Shown piece after piece: positions 33,096-43,100 of a DNA stretch of 64,000 nucleotides. The first letter of the stretch is position 1. The number at the start of each line of letters is the position of its first letter. The stretch is from Saprospira grandis DSM 2844. Lineage in GTDB: Bacteria; Bacteroidota; Bacteroidia; Chitinophagales; Saprospiraceae. The DNA lies in assembly GCF_000275825.1 (NCBI RefSeq), contig NZ_JH719942.1, positions 1,552,575 to 1,616,574 of the forward strand. The letters run 5' to 3'. Position numbers and translations under genes: made by a program. The notes under the pieces were generated by a model. That model ran no database searches and was not told where the DNA came from. It saw nothing but the letters and a program-made list of their open reading frames with translations.

Positions 33096-34004
33096 ATGCA
33101 AGAGCTCAAAGAATTTCGCCGTTACTACAACAATCATCTGCATACTGATTTGCAAGCATTTGAGCGGCAGCGCTGGGCCCTCATCATTAGTATTGGGCTG
33201 GCGATATTGCTTGCTTTGGGCTTGGTTTTGGCGGTTTTGGCCTTTGAGCTTTTTCCCATTATTTTCCTACTCATTTTGCCCTATTGGTTTATTTACAACT
33301 TTTTTCTGCGTTGGATAGAGCGCTTCAAGGCTCGTTTTAAGCCCTTGGTGGTGCAGTCTATTTTGCAATTTATAGACCCTCGTTTGCGCTACTATCATAA
33401 GGATTTTATTCCCAAGGATAGTTTTAATCGGGCGCATATCTTCCCTTTCAATCCTCATATTTATAGTGGCGAGGATTATATTATGGGCAAAATTGGGGAG
33501 GTTTATTTTGAGATGTGCGAGCTCAAAGTGATGCACACTTCAGATGTGACGGATCGTCTAGAAACCTGGCTCAATGGGGTCTTTTTTCACACCAAATTCA
33601 ACTTTCGGGCAGAGGGGCAGATGGTCATTATTCCGAGGGTGCAGGCCCAAAAATTCATTCGGACCTTCAAGCGGCTTACTCGTTATGGCGGCTATGAGCT
33701 CAAGGATACGGGCAATCCTCGTTTTGATGAGGATTTTCTGGTCTATATTGATCGAAAGATGAAGTATGAGGACATTTTGACGCCCGAGCTGCTCAACACC
33801 CTCAATAGCTATCATGAGCGTTCTGGCCAAGAGATTTATGCCTCTTTTATGGGCAGTCATTTTTATTTGGCCGTGGCCGAGCCCTATGAACTACTAGATG
33901 CGCATCTGTTTAGCACCAATGTCGATTTTGAGTTAATTTCGGCCTATTATGAAGAGCTGTTTGTCTTCACCCAATTGGTAGAAGACTTTGATTTGCGTCA
34001 CTAA
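33096..34004 (+). CDS. DUF3137 family membrane protein
   Basis: The 302-residue protein has two close membrane helices at residues 25-70, then a cytosolic domain. Typical DUF3137 landmarks are GEDYIMGKIGEVYFEMCEL, VFFHTKFN and VIIPRVQAQKFI, followed by a YEDILTPELLNTL segment. The function of the family is unknown. It follows the preceding small gene after 95 bases. Confidence 0.8.
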   Translation: MQELKEFRRYYNNHLHTDLQAFERQRWALIISIGLAILLALGLVLAVLAFELFPIIFLLILPYWFIYNFFLRWIERFKARFKPLVVQSILQFIDPRLRYYHKDFIPKDSFNRAHIFPFNPHIYSGEDYIMGKIGEVYFEMCELKVMHTSDVTDRLETWLNGVFFHTKFNFRAEGQMVIIPRVQAQKFIRTFKRLTRYGGYELKDTGNPRFDEDFLVYIDRKMKYEDILTPELLNTLNSYHERSGQEIYASFMGSHFYLAVAEPYELLDAHLFSTNVDFELISAYYEELFVFTQLVEDFDLRH

Positions 34005-34013
34005 TTTTAGTTT

Positions 34014-34168
34014 GGGGCTGCCCGCTCGCTACGCTCGGGTCGGGCTATGTCGTGGCTCGCAGGTCTGCTCGGCCCTGCAGTTTTTTCGCTGCGCTCAAAA
34101 ACTTGGGTCTGCGACTTCGCCGCCCCACTTTCTATCCCTCAGCCGATGCAGGCTAAAGCCTGCAAAGC
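34014..34168 (+). repeat. GC-rich multi-hairpin element
   Basis: GGGGCTGCCC, a CCCGCTCGCTACGCTCGGG hairpin, TCGGGCTATG, the core GGCTCGCAGGTCTGCTCGG, a long AGTTTTTTCGCTGCGCTC hairpin, TGGGTCTG, a CGACTTCGCCG hairpin, TCTATCCCTCAGCC and a TGCAGGCTAAAGCCTGCA hairpin. Its GGGG end is nine bases from the stop codon of the DUF3137 gene. Confidence 0.87.
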
Positions 34169-34217
34169 GGTAGGCTAGCGCCTCTTTTTATTTGGCGGCT
34201 TTGCCGCCTATATGGAG

Positions 34218-34257
34218 CAAAAAAGCGCCTTTCTAAAAGAAGAAAGGCGCTTTTTTG
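34218..34257. terminator. bidirectional terminator
   Basis: AAAAAAGCGCCTTTCT and AGAAAGGCGCTTTTTT form a long perfect stem with a TAAAAG loop. It can close both the DUF3137 and LysM gene transcripts. Confidence 0.88.
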
Positions 34258-34269
34258 CTATTGGGCCAA

Positions 34270-35703
34270 TTATTTTTTGGCTCCGCCTCCACCAAAGAGG
34301 TCTACATTGGGTTGTCGTTCTCCTACTTGATAAGGATTGGCACCTCTTAGGGCGGGTTTATTATCGCAGGTTTCATTCAGGAAAATAAACTCATTCACGG
34401 CGGGTTCTTCTCCTTCTTCTAGGCGGTTTCGTTTATACAGTTTAGACAACTTAATTCCGTAAAGCTGAGAAATGGTATACATGCTTTCGCCCTCATTTAC
34501 TTTATGGGGTCCTTTTTCATCTTCCACCATATTGCCCTTTGCTTCTAAATAGATATAGCAATTGGGGGGCAGATTATCCTCTTCCCCCATAGAGAGGTCA
34601 TTATAGCGGCGCAGGCTCTTGAGCTCCAATTGATGTTCTTGAGCAATATCGTCTAGAGTCATACCTTTGCGTAAGGTAGTTGCTCGGCGGCTATTTTTGT
34701 AGAAAACCCCTTTTTGGTTATGATGTTGGGTAGGGAAAATCACCAGCTGTTTTTTCAGACCTGTTTCAGGATCAAAATAATCGCGGAAGGGGTCTAGGGT
34801 AAGCATTTGGCGTTGGATACTACTGACCGTATTCAATTCGAGCTGCAACTCATCAATCACCTCTTTTTGCTCTTCTAGGGCTGTACCTACATAGTTAATT
34901 TTACCATTCAGGCGATCATCACGCTTAGCCATTTGGCCAATTTGGCGGTTCATTTCTTTTAGTTGGACCTGTAGTTCTACTTGGTGGGCCAAAGCTTGTT
35001 GCAAGCTATTTTCTAGGCGTTCTACACGATTTCGGACGGCAGACAGGTCTTCGTCCATATCTAGGTTAGGGTCAGCACGGTAGGCGTTTAATTCGGTATT
35101 AGAAGGAAGTTGATACTGTGTAGAGACTCTATCATATTGGGCGAGGTCAAATTTTTCAATTACCTCAATTAATTTATTGGCATAATTGACATCTGTTGCA
35201 TAATTGGCTTCTTTTAGGCCCTTGGCCCAAAAGCGGTAATCCATATTTCTGGCGGCAAAAAGCGTTCGGTATGGTTTGCGAGAATAAAGGAAGTTGGTAT
35301 GGTCCTTATAAGAGTCCTCAACAGATTCGTAGGCACGGAAACAGGCCATTTCGGTTCTTTGGGTACCGTAGGCTGTTTGTTCTTGGGTATTTTTATAGTA
35401 AGTAATGCCCGACCAGTCTTTACCGCATTTAATTCCAAAGTGATTATTGGCTTGGCGAGCGAGTTCGCTGCGGCCATAGTTAGATTCCAGCATCCCTTGC
35501 GCCAAAGTAATACTAGCAGGAATACCACTGCGGTTCATTTCCTCAATGGCAATAGCTAAATAGCTACGGATATAGGCTTGGGCTTTTAAATTCTCCTCCT
35601 CTTGTAGTTCTAAGGGCAAAAGAGGGGCTACACCCTCTTCGGCAGAGAGTGGCGCTCCGGCACAAAGTAAGCCTAAACCAAGTAGTAAGGGTCTGAAAAT
35701 CAT
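34270..35703 (-). CDS. secreted glucosaminidase-type hydrolase with two LysM domains
   Basis: The 477-residue protein has a signal peptide (ends about PLSAE), an N-terminal GH73-like glucosaminidase domain (residues about 40-200) and two C-terminal LysM domains. ITLAQGMLESNYGRSELA holds the catalytic Glu73; NNHFGIKCGKDWSG and FRAYESVEDSYKDHTNFL are further family motifs. A coiled-coil linker of about 80 residues (VRNRVERLENSLQQALAHQ) separates the hydrolase from the LysM part. It probably cleaves peptidoglycan in cell division or remodelling. The ATG at 35703 is used; a TTG at 35709 is less likely. Confidence 0.87.
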   Translation of the reverse strand: MIFRPLLLGLGLLCAGAPLSAEEGVAPLLPLELQEEENLKAQAYIRSYLAIAIEEMNRSGIPASITLAQGMLESNYGRSELARQANNHFGIKCGKDWSGITYYKNTQEQTAYGTQRTEMACFRAYESVEDSYKDHTNFLYSRKPYRTLFAARNMDYRFWAKGLKEANYATDVNYANKLIEVIEKFDLAQYDRVSTQYQLPSNTELNAYRADPNLDMDEDLSAVRNRVERLENSLQQALAHQVELQVQLKEMNRQIGQMAKRDDRLNGKINYVGTALEEQKEVIDELQLELNTVSSIQRQMLTLDPFRDYFDPETGLKKQLVIFPTQHHNQKGVFYKNSRRATTLRKGMTLDDIAQEHQLELKSLRRYNDLSMGEEDNLPPNCYIYLEAKGNMVEDEKGPHKVNEGESMYTISQLYGIKLSKLYKRNRLEEGEEPAVNEFIFLNETCDNKPALRGANPYQVGERQPNVDLFGGGGAKK

Positions 35704-35992
35704 ATACAAAACTTTGAGAAAGGGCCTAATTTATAAACGATTAGGTTACTTTCTAGCGTTAGAGAGTGGGGTCATCACGGAGTGACGACTGTGATCTTGC
35801 GATTTGAGGTAGGTAGTTGATTTTTCTGTCTGGACCTCGTAAAAGTAGCATTTTTTTGCTGCTTCTTAAAAATATAGTTAGTTTAATTTTAGTCACTTAG
35901 CTTTGGTAAAGAGGATTTTCCACTTCAAAAATTTTTGTTAAATTTGGTATAAGCTTTGCCCAATGGGGGGCACACTATAAAACTTTTCGATT
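35704..35992. other. intergenic region of divergent genes
   Basis: There is no gene. A GTCATCACGGAGTGACGAC inverted repeat at about 35771 and an AAAGTAGCATTTTTTTGCTG stretch are the only structures seen. TAAATTTG at 35939-35946 may be a -7 box for the small gene at 35993, although there is no well-spaced TTG upstream. Confidence 0.4.
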
Positions 35993-36337
35993 ATGCAGTA
36001 CATCAAAATTATCTTTTTCTTTTTTGTAGTCCAGTTGACACTACAAGCCCAAACTGCAGAACAACTTGAATTTAAGATCAATCTGGCTCAAAAGAGCATT
36101 GAGGTGGTAGACAAAGGGAGCAAGCAAACCTTAACTGATCAATTGGAGCTTATTTCTGCCCAAATTGATATTTTTGATGCTAATGGGGAGTATGCTGGTT
36201 CTATTGAGGCAAAGAGCTGGAGTATTCCAGTAGATGAATTTGCACCCAATGAGCAGCTCAAGATTAGCCAAGCTAAAATAAAAGTAAAGGCTTCTGGCGA
36301 AACCTTGGCCATTAGTAATGCTCCTTTGGGAAGGTAG
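35993..36337 (+). CDS. small secreted protein of unknown function
   Basis: The 114-residue protein has a signal peptide ending at LQAQT. The mature part of about 95 residues is strand-rich (LEFKINLAQKSIEVVDKG, ISAQIDIFDANGEYAGSIEA) with a single-domain character. I recognise no family. It is a single gene closed by a hairpin terminator. Confidence 0.65.
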   Translation: MQYIKIIFFFFVVQLTLQAQTAEQLEFKINLAQKSIEVVDKGSKQTLTDQLELISAQIDIFDANGEYAGSIEAKSWSIPVDEFAPNEQLKISQAKIKVKASGETLAISNAPLGR

Positions 36338-36367
36338 GGCCTTTGGTATAAATAAGTAATAATAAAA

Positions 36368-36401
36368 ATGTGCTATATCGCCTGTATAGCGCATTTTTTT
36401 G
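36368..36401 (+). terminator. terminator of the small secreted protein gene
   Basis: ATGTGCTATA and TATAGCGCAT form a 10-bp stem with one G-U pair and a TCGCCTG loop, followed by T7. Confidence 0.78.
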
Positions 36402-36454
36402 TCTATTGGGGTCCTATTGGCTGGCCTAGCCAGCCTTGGCCCCTAGGGCCAAAA

Positions 36455-36575
36455 CGGCCCAGCGCTGCGCAGCCGTGGCCCGCAGGGCCAGACCTAGGAG
36501 CAAAGCGACGCAGGGCCGAGCAGACCTGCGAGCGGCGCAGCATAGCGGCGGCCAGCTTTGCTGGCCGCGGGCCCC
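36455..36575 (-). repeat. GC-rich multi-hairpin element, inverted copy
   Basis: Minus-strand order: GGGGCCC, a CGGCCAGCAAAGCTGGCCG hairpin, ATGCTGCGC, the core CGCTCGCAGGTCTGCTCGG, a short CGTCGCTTTGC stretch, AGGTCTG, a GGCCCTGCGGGCC hairpin, CGGCTGCGCAGCGCTGGGCC. A CTGGCCTAGCCAG palindrome lies beside it at 36421. Confidence 0.82.
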
Positions 36576-36596
36576 AAATCCTCTAAATAAAGGCAT

Positions 36597-36630
36597 AAAA
36601 AAAGCCCCTATCAGAGATAGCGGCTTTCTT
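36597..36630 (-). terminator. probable terminator of the DUF1573 gene
   Basis: AAAGCCCCTATC and GATAGCGGCTTT pair with one mismatch around an AGA loop; on the minus strand it is followed by TTTTTATG. Confidence 0.65.
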
Positions 36631-36655
36631 CATTAATGACATGTTTGGCTAAAGA

Positions 36656-37069
36656 CTAGCGGTTGAACATATTATCTTTGCTCTTGGGAGTGGGTGCAGC
36701 TTGTCGCTTTACTTCGCCAAAGATTTTTAGGCGAGTAGTACTCTCATTTTTGGCGTTGGTGGTCAAGGTAACATATTTGGTAAAGGCACCTTGGCGGTTG
36801 GTGTCATACTTGACCTTAATCTCTGCAGTTTCGCCGGGCATGATAGGCTCTTTGGGATAAGTAGGCACCGTACAGCCGCAGCTACCTTTGGCCTTGCTAA
36901 TAATCAAGGGCGCATCGCCAGAGTTGGTAAATTTGAATAAGCGGACACCATTAGCACCTTTCTCGATGCTGCCATAATTAACTTCTTTGGTCTCGAAATC
37001 AATGTTTTGTGCAAAAGAACTACTAGCAAATAGAGCAACAAAGGCGAGACAAGCGAATAAGGTTTTCAT
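36656..37069 (-). CDS. DUF1573 secreted protein
   Basis: The 137-residue protein has a signal peptide (ends about SSFAQN) and one DUF1573 (ASPM/Hydin-like Ig) domain. The hallmark SKAKGSCGCTVPTYPKEPI and the PGETAEIKVKYDTN segment are present, as is the strand pattern of an Ig-like fold. The family is abundant in Bacteroidota and its role is unknown; the two close Cys may form a disulfide or bind metal. Confidence 0.88.
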   Translation of the reverse strand: MKTLFACLAFVALFASSSFAQNIDFETKEVNYGSIEKGANGVRLFKFTNSGDAPLIISKAKGSCGCTVPTYPKEPIMPGETAEIKVKYDTNRQGAFTKYVTLTTNAKNESTTRLKIFGEVKRQAAPTPKSKDNMFNR

Positions 37070-37458
37070 ATAATTCTCGATTTTAATTTAAGATGAGCAG
37101 AATGATCAATACAATAGTAGGCTTTTTTTGGCAATTCTAGAAATTTGACTAACTAAAAGTTTAGTTAATGATTTAGAAAAGTAGGATAGCCGTTAGTTTC
37201 TAGGTTTCCAACTGCCGTGCCAAAGCCTTTTTTTTTGTAAACTCATTATTAAACTTCTTGTTTGTATAAGCGAAAAACTGTGGGGAATAGCTGCCTGCCT
37301 CCTTTTTTTTGTATTTTAAGGCCCAAACAACATCTTAACACAGCGGTCCTATTGCTTAGTTATTCAAGGCTTTAGGATGTCACAAAACGAGCAGAAAATT
37401 GCGATAAACTCATCAAATTTAGCTGCTTGATTTTAGCATATTAAATAGACAACTATAT
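37070..37458. other. gene-free upstream region of two divergent genes
   Basis: A TAACTAAAAGTTTAGTTA palindrome at about 37150 may be a hairpin or operator site. The rest is AT-rich without a recognisable gene. I do not see a well-spaced promoter for the E1 gene. Confidence 0.45.
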
Positions 37459-39870
37459 ATGACTGAAGTTCATTTGAAAACGCCCCCTAGCAAGGAGTTC
37501 ATGCAAGAGGCCTTGCAAGATTTCCGACTGGCTTGCATGAGCCGCGAAGCCAGCCTTAATGGCCGCCGCGAAGTGCTGTCTGGTAAGGCCAAATTTGGTA
37601 TTTTTGGTGCTGGCAAGGAGTTGGCCCAGTTGGCCATGGCCCGAGTTTTCCGGCAGGGAGACTTTCGTTCGGGTTATTACCGAGACCAAACCTTTGTATT
37701 AGCTACGGGTTTAGCAACGGTAGAGCAGCTTTATGCGCAGCTCTATGCTGATCCGGAGAATGATCCTTTTTCTGCTGGTCGACAAATGAACTCGCATTTT
37801 GCTTCTCCATTAATTAATGCGCAGGGAGAATGGCTCAATCATACTACACTCAAAAATATTAGTGCTGATATTTCGCCTACAGGCGGCCAAATGGCTAGAG
37901 CCTTAGGTTTGGCTTTGGCCTCTAAGAAATATCGCGAATGCGCCGATCAGATTGGCGATTTGGCCAATAATTTCTCGGTCAATGGAAATGAGGTTAGCTT
38001 TTGTACTATTGGCGATGCTTCTACCTCTGAAGGTGTTTTTTGGGAGACCCTAAATGCTGCTGGCGTGCAGCAGCTCCCCTTAGCGGTTTTTGTTTGGGAT
38101 GATGGCTATGGTATTTCGGTGCCTAGAGAGTACCAAACGACCAAAGGCAGCATTTCTGAGGCTCTCAAGGGCTTTCATCCCACAGAAGAAGGCCAAAATG
38201 GCGTACGCATTATTAAAGTAAAGGGCTGGGATTATTTGGGCATGCGCCAAGCTTTTGCCGAAGCGATTGCGCTTTGCCGTCAGGCACATAGCCCCTGCCT
38301 GATCCATGTAGAAGAATGTACACAGCCCCAGGGGCACTCTACTTCGGGCTCTCATGAGCGCTATAAAGATGAAGATCGCCTAATTTGGGAGAAAGAGCAG
38401 GATGGCATCGAGAAACTACAGGCTTGGTTGATCGAGATGGGTGTAGCCACAGCAGAGGAGCTCAAAGCAATTCGAAAGGAGATTAAAAAGGAAGTGAAAG
38501 CTGCAATTCGCAAGGCTTGGAGCAACTTTAATGATCCTATTCAACAGGAGCTTAAGCATACCCAAGAGCTACTGCGCCAAGCCGCTGCTGCTTCTCCCCA
38601 ACAGGCCCAACTAGAGGCCCTAGCGACCGCTTTGGGCTCGGCCTATAATCCCGTTCGAAAAGATATGTTGCAGGCCATGCGCAAGGCGCTCCGCCTCATG
38701 CGTGGCGAGCAATCTGCTGCAAAAAATAGCCTGGCTCAGGCTTTGGAGGAAAAAATGGCGCTGCAAAACGAACGCTATGCCTCTAAGCTCTATAGTGAAG
38801 GACCAAAATCAGCCCTCAAGCAAGCTGGCGTTCCCGCTCAATATGCCGAGGATGCCGAGCTCAAAAGTGGCTATGAAATCCTCAATGCCTGCTTTGATTT
38901 ACAGCTCCAAAATAATCCTCAATTCTTTGCTTTTGGCGAGGATGTAGGCCAAATTGGCGATGTAAACCAGGGCTTCATGAATATGCAGGAGAAGTATGGA
39001 GAAGCCCGTGTTTTTGATACGGGGATCCGGGAGTGGACCATTATCGGCCAAGCGATCGGTATGGCCATGCGCGGCCTTCGCCCCTTAGCCGAAATCCAAT
39101 ATCTCGATTACCTCATTTATGCTATCTCGGCCCTTTCCGATGATTTGGCTACCCTGCAATATCGCTCCAATGGCCAACAAAAAGCCCCCGCCATTATCCG
39201 TACTCGTGGCCACCGCCTAGAGGGAATCTGGCACTCGGGCTCGCCTATTGGCCTCTTGCTCAATAGCCTCAGAGGAATCTATATTCTTACGCCACGCAAT
39301 ATGACGCAGGCCGTAGGTTTCTATAATACAATGCTCAATAGCGATGACCCCTGCCTAGTGATCGAATGCCTTAATGGCTACCGCCTCAAGGAGAAAATGC
39401 CAAGCAATTTGGCCGAATTTAAGCTGCCTTTGGGTATCCCCGAGGTCCTTGAAACAGGCCAAGATGTTACGCTGCTCACCTATGGCTCATCGGTCCGCAT
39501 TGCCCAAGAAGCCATGGAGGAGCTCAAAGAAATGGGCATTTCTGTAGAGTTAATCGATGCCCAAACCTTACTGCCTTTCGATATTAACCATCTGGTCGCC
39601 GAGTCTGTAAAGAAAACTAATCGCCTGGTCATTCTAGATGAAGATCTGCCCGGCGGCGCTTCTGCTTATTTGTTGCAACAACTTATGGTAGAGCAAAAAG
39701 CCTATTATCACTTAGATTCTGAACCCCTGACTATTAGCGCTAAGGCCATGCGCCCAGGCTATGGCTCAGATGCCGATTATAGCATCAAACCCTCTGCCGA
39801 TGATGTGATAGAGCAAATTTATGCCCTCATGCGCGAAGCTCGCCCCACAGACTTCCCGCCTATTTATTAG
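37459..39870 (+). CDS. fused 2-oxo acid dehydrogenase E1 component (alpha and beta)
   Basis: The 803-residue protein joins the E1 alpha and beta chains. The alpha part covers about residues 1-360, with the TPP segment IGDASTSEGVFWETLN (GDAST at 185-189) and VFVWDDGYGISV. The beta part covers about residues 470-803, with FFAFGEDVGQIGDV and GIREWTIIGQAIGMA, then IRTRGHRLEG. Thiamine-diphosphate E1 enzymes decarboxylate a 2-oxo acid and load an E2 lipoyl domain. The substrate is not certain: branched-chain 2-oxo acid is the best guess, pyruvate or acetoin possible. No E2 or E3 gene is adjacent. Confidence 0.88.
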   Translation: MTEVHLKTPPSKEFMQEALQDFRLACMSREASLNGRREVLSGKAKFGIFGAGKELAQLAMARVFRQGDFRSGYYRDQTFVLATGLATVEQLYAQLYADPENDPFSAGRQMNSHFASPLINAQGEWLNHTTLKNISADISPTGGQMARALGLALASKKYRECADQIGDLANNFSVNGNEVSFCTIGDASTSEGVFWETLNAAGVQQLPLAVFVWDDGYGISVPREYQTTKGSISEALKGFHPTEEGQNGVRIIKVKGWDYLGMRQAFAEAIALCRQAHSPCLIHVEECTQPQGHSTSGSHERYKDEDRLIWEKEQDGIEKLQAWLIEMGVATAEELKAIRKEIKKEVKAAIRKAWSNFNDPIQQELKHTQELLRQAAAASPQQAQLEALATALGSAYNPVRKDMLQAMRKALRLMRGEQSAAKNSLAQALEEKMALQNERYASKLYSEGPKSALKQAGVPAQYAEDAELKSGYEILNACFDLQLQNNPQFFAFGEDVGQIGDVNQGFMNMQEKYGEARVFDTGIREWTIIGQAIGMAMRGLRPLAEIQYLDYLIYAISALSDDLATLQYRSNGQQKAPAIIRTRGHRLEGIWHSGSPIGLLLNSLRGIYILTPRNMTQAVGFYNTMLNSDDPCLVIECLNGYRLKEKMPSNLAEFKLPLGIPEVLETGQDVTLLTYGSSVRIAQEAMEELKEMGISVELIDAQTLLPFDINHLVAESVKKTNRLVILDEDLPGGASAYLLQQLMVEQKAYYHLDSEPLTISAKAMRPGYGSDADYSIKPSADDVIEQIYALMREARPTDFPPIY

Positions 39871-39896
39871 GGCCAAATACTTTAGTTTAATGCCAT

Positions 39897-39935
39897 ACAG
39901 GAAGAGCGATGATAGGTCGTTCTTCCTGTTTTTAT
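39897..39935 (+). terminator. terminator of the E1 gene
   Basis: ACAGGAAGA and TCTTCCTGT pair around a GCGATGATAGGTCGT loop with inner CGA/TCG pairing, followed by TTTTATTT. Confidence 0.82.
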
Positions 39936-39938
39936 TTG

Positions 39939-40109
39939 GGGGCTGCCCCGCCCTGCAGGCGGGTCGGGCTGTCTCGCAGCTCGCTGTTCGCTCGGCCCTG
40001 CAGGCTTTTTCGCTTCGCTTCAAAAGCCTTGGGTCTGCCGCCTTCGGCGGCCCTGCTGCCCATCCCTCAGCCGCGTCGCTTCGCTCCTTTGCGGCGGCTT
40101 CGCCGCCTG
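39939..40109 (+). repeat. GC-rich multi-hairpin element
   Basis: GGGGCTGCCCCGCCC hairpin (CCCGCCCTGCAGGCGGG), TCGGGCTGTCT, a core with CGCTGTTCGC, a GGCTTTTTCGCTTCGCTTC hairpin closing with AAAAGCC, TGGGTCTG, a GCCGCCTTCGGCGGC hairpin, CCCATCCCTCAGCC and a GGCGGCTTCGCCGCC end hairpin. It starts 69 bases after the E1 stop codon, just after the terminator. Confidence 0.88.
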
Positions 40110-40120
40110 TCAACCGCATA

Positions 40121-40153
40121 AAAAAAAGGTCCACTCCTCAAAGAAGTGGACCC
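40121..40153 (-). terminator. terminator of rpoC
   Basis: On the minus strand GGTCCACT and AGTGGACC form an 8-bp stem followed by T8. It closes the rpoBC message. Confidence 0.82.
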
Positions 40154-40183
40154 CTATATGGCCTTAAGTAGTCAAAATCTTGC

Positions 40184-43100
40184 CTACTTTTCTTTTACAA
40201 TCATATCATCATAGATACGGAGACCAGTACCCGCAGGAATGCGTTTACCTACAATTACGTTCTCTTTCAAGCCCTTAAGGTTATCACTAGAAGCCGAAAT
40301 AGCCGCCGTGCTCAATACCTTAGTGGTTTCTTGGAAAGACGCAGCTGAAATCCAGCTATCCGTACCCAAAGAAGATTTAGTAATCCCCTGCAAAACAGGT
40401 TTAGACGTAGCTGCAATAGAAGGACGAGCCGACATAATTTTCTTGTCGTCACGACGAAGCGTCGAGTTTTCTTCACGCAATTGGCGCTCAGTAATGAACT
40501 GCCCCGCGAAATACTTGCTAGACTCTCCAGCATCTTCAACCAACAACTTATCATAGATACGGTCATTCTCTTCTAGGAAGTCAAACTTATTGACCGCCTC
40601 TTTTTCCAAGAACTTAGTATCTCCAGCATCCATAATTTGGACCTTACGCATCATTTGACGAACGATTACCTCAATATGCTTGTCGTTAATCGTAATCCCC
40701 TGCGCACGATATACCTCTTGAATACCATTGAGCACGTACTGCTGTACCGCTCCAGTTCCCATAATAGAGAGAATATCTTGTGGAGAAGTAGCTCCATTAG
40801 AGAGTTGAGTACCGGCACGAACAAAGTCACCTTCTTGTACAAGGATATGCTTAGATAGACCAATGAGGTAGCGACGTTTCTGCCCATCTTTGGCCTCTAC
40901 AATCACCTCACGGTTACCCCGCTTGATTCGTCCATAGCTTACAATACCGTCAATCTCGGCAACAACAGCAGGATTAGAAGGACGACGAGCCTCGAAAAGC
41001 TCTGTTACACGAGGGAGACCCCCGGTAATATCCTGAATCTTACCCATTGTACGAGGAATCTTCACTAGGGTTGTACCCTTGGTCACTTCCTGCTCGTCAT
41101 TTACACTAATGTAAGCGCCCACCGGAATAGAGTAGGCACGAAGCACCTCTCCTTTGTTGTCTACTACCTTAATGGTAGGTACTTGTTTTTTATTCTTAGA
41201 CTCTACAACTACCTTTTGCTCGAAACCAGTTTGTTCGTCACGCTCAATGCGGTAAGTAAAGCCCTCCTCAATGTTTTCAAATTCTAGTGTACCGGCAAAT
41301 TCGGTAATAATTGAGGCGTTATAGGCATCCCATTCAGAGATTTTATCTCCTTTCTTGATTTCTTGGCCATCCTGCACAAAGAGAGAAGAACCATACATCA
41401 AGTGGGCAGTAGAAAGTACGCGGTTCGTTTTGTCGTCAATGATACGAAGCTCACCAGTACGAGAAATTACGATATCGCGTTTTTCATTTTTCTCCTTGTC
41501 ATGAAGTTCAACGGTGGTTACAGAGTCAAACTCTAGACGACCATCAAATTTAGAGCGAAGTTCAGATTCTTCTGCAGTATATGAAGCCACACCCCCTACG
41601 TGGAAGGTACGCAGTGTGAGCTGAGTACCAGGTTCACCAATAGATTGGGCAGCAATAATACCCACGGCATCCCCTTGCTCAGAAGCACGGCCAGTGGCAG
41701 TATTTTTACCATAACACATAGCACAGCAACCTCGGCGAGCTTCACAGGTAAGTACCGAGCGAACCTCTACGGTTTCTACTTCTGCTTCTTCAATTTCTAT
41801 AGCCAATTCAGGAGTAATCACTTCTTCAGCCGAAGCGATCAACTCTTCTGTTTCAGGGTGGAAAATATCATAAAGCGGGAAGCGGCCTTCAATGCGCTCA
41901 GAGAGCGGTTGAACGATCTTATCATTTTCAATCAAAGCAGTTACCTCAACCCCACGAAGTGTTCCACAGTCATAGATATTAACCACTACATCTTGGGCCA
42001 CATCTACCAAACGACGAGTCAAGTAACCAGCATCCGCCGTTTTAAGGGCCGTATCCGCCAAACCTTTACGAGCACCGTGGGTAGAGATAAAGTACTCTAG
42101 TACCGAAAGTCCCGCAACGAAGTTTGAAAGAATCGGGTTTTCGATAATTGCCCCTCCAGTATCACCAGATTTACGAGGCTTGGCCATTAGACCACGAAGA
42201 CCACAAAGCTGCTTAATCTGTTGTTTAGAACCACGAGCTCCAGAATCAAGCATCATGTATACTGAGTTAAACCCTTGCTTGTGTTCTGCCATCTCCTTCA
42301 TCAAAGTGTTGGTGATGTAGTTATCCGCCTGGGTCCATTCATCAATGATCTGGTTATAGCGCTCGTTATTGGTGATCAATCCCATGTTGTAGTTATCCCA
42401 AATGCCATCTACTACTCCATGAGCAGCATCTAGGCGTTCGGCACGAACAGTAGGCGTGATCAAATCGGGAAGGTTAAAAGACAAACCACCACGATAAGCC
42501 CAATAGAATCCCATATCCTTGATATCATCCAAGAACTTGGCAGCTGTAGGCACGTTGGTTCTTTTCAAGATCCCCGCAATTACACGCTTAAGATTCTTCT
42601 TAGAGAGGAGCTCATCCATATAGGGCAAGCTCTTAGGACGCACTTGGTTAAAGAGTACACGCCCCGTTGTGGTTTCTGTAAGGCGGATAACCAAGTTACC
42701 CTCTTCATCCTCTACAGGAACACGAACTTTAATAATTGCGTGTAGGTCCAAACGACCTTCATTGTAAGCAATGATCACCTCTTCTGGAGAATAGAATCGG
42801 CGCCCCTCCCCTTTTACGGGATTTTCTGGAATATGCGCACGTTCTTTAGTAATATAATAGAGGCCCAAAACCATATCCTGAGAAGGTAGCGTAATTGGCG
42901 TGCCATTCTGAGGGTTGAGCATATTGTGTGCAGAAAGCATCAAAATTTGGGCTTCCAAAATAGCTTGATTACTCAAGGGTACGTGTACCGCCATTTGGTC
43001 ACCATCAAAATCCGCATTAAATGCCGAACAAACAAGAGGGTGAAGCTGAATCGCCTTACCTTCAATTAGGGTAGGCTGAAACGACTGAATAGACAAACGG

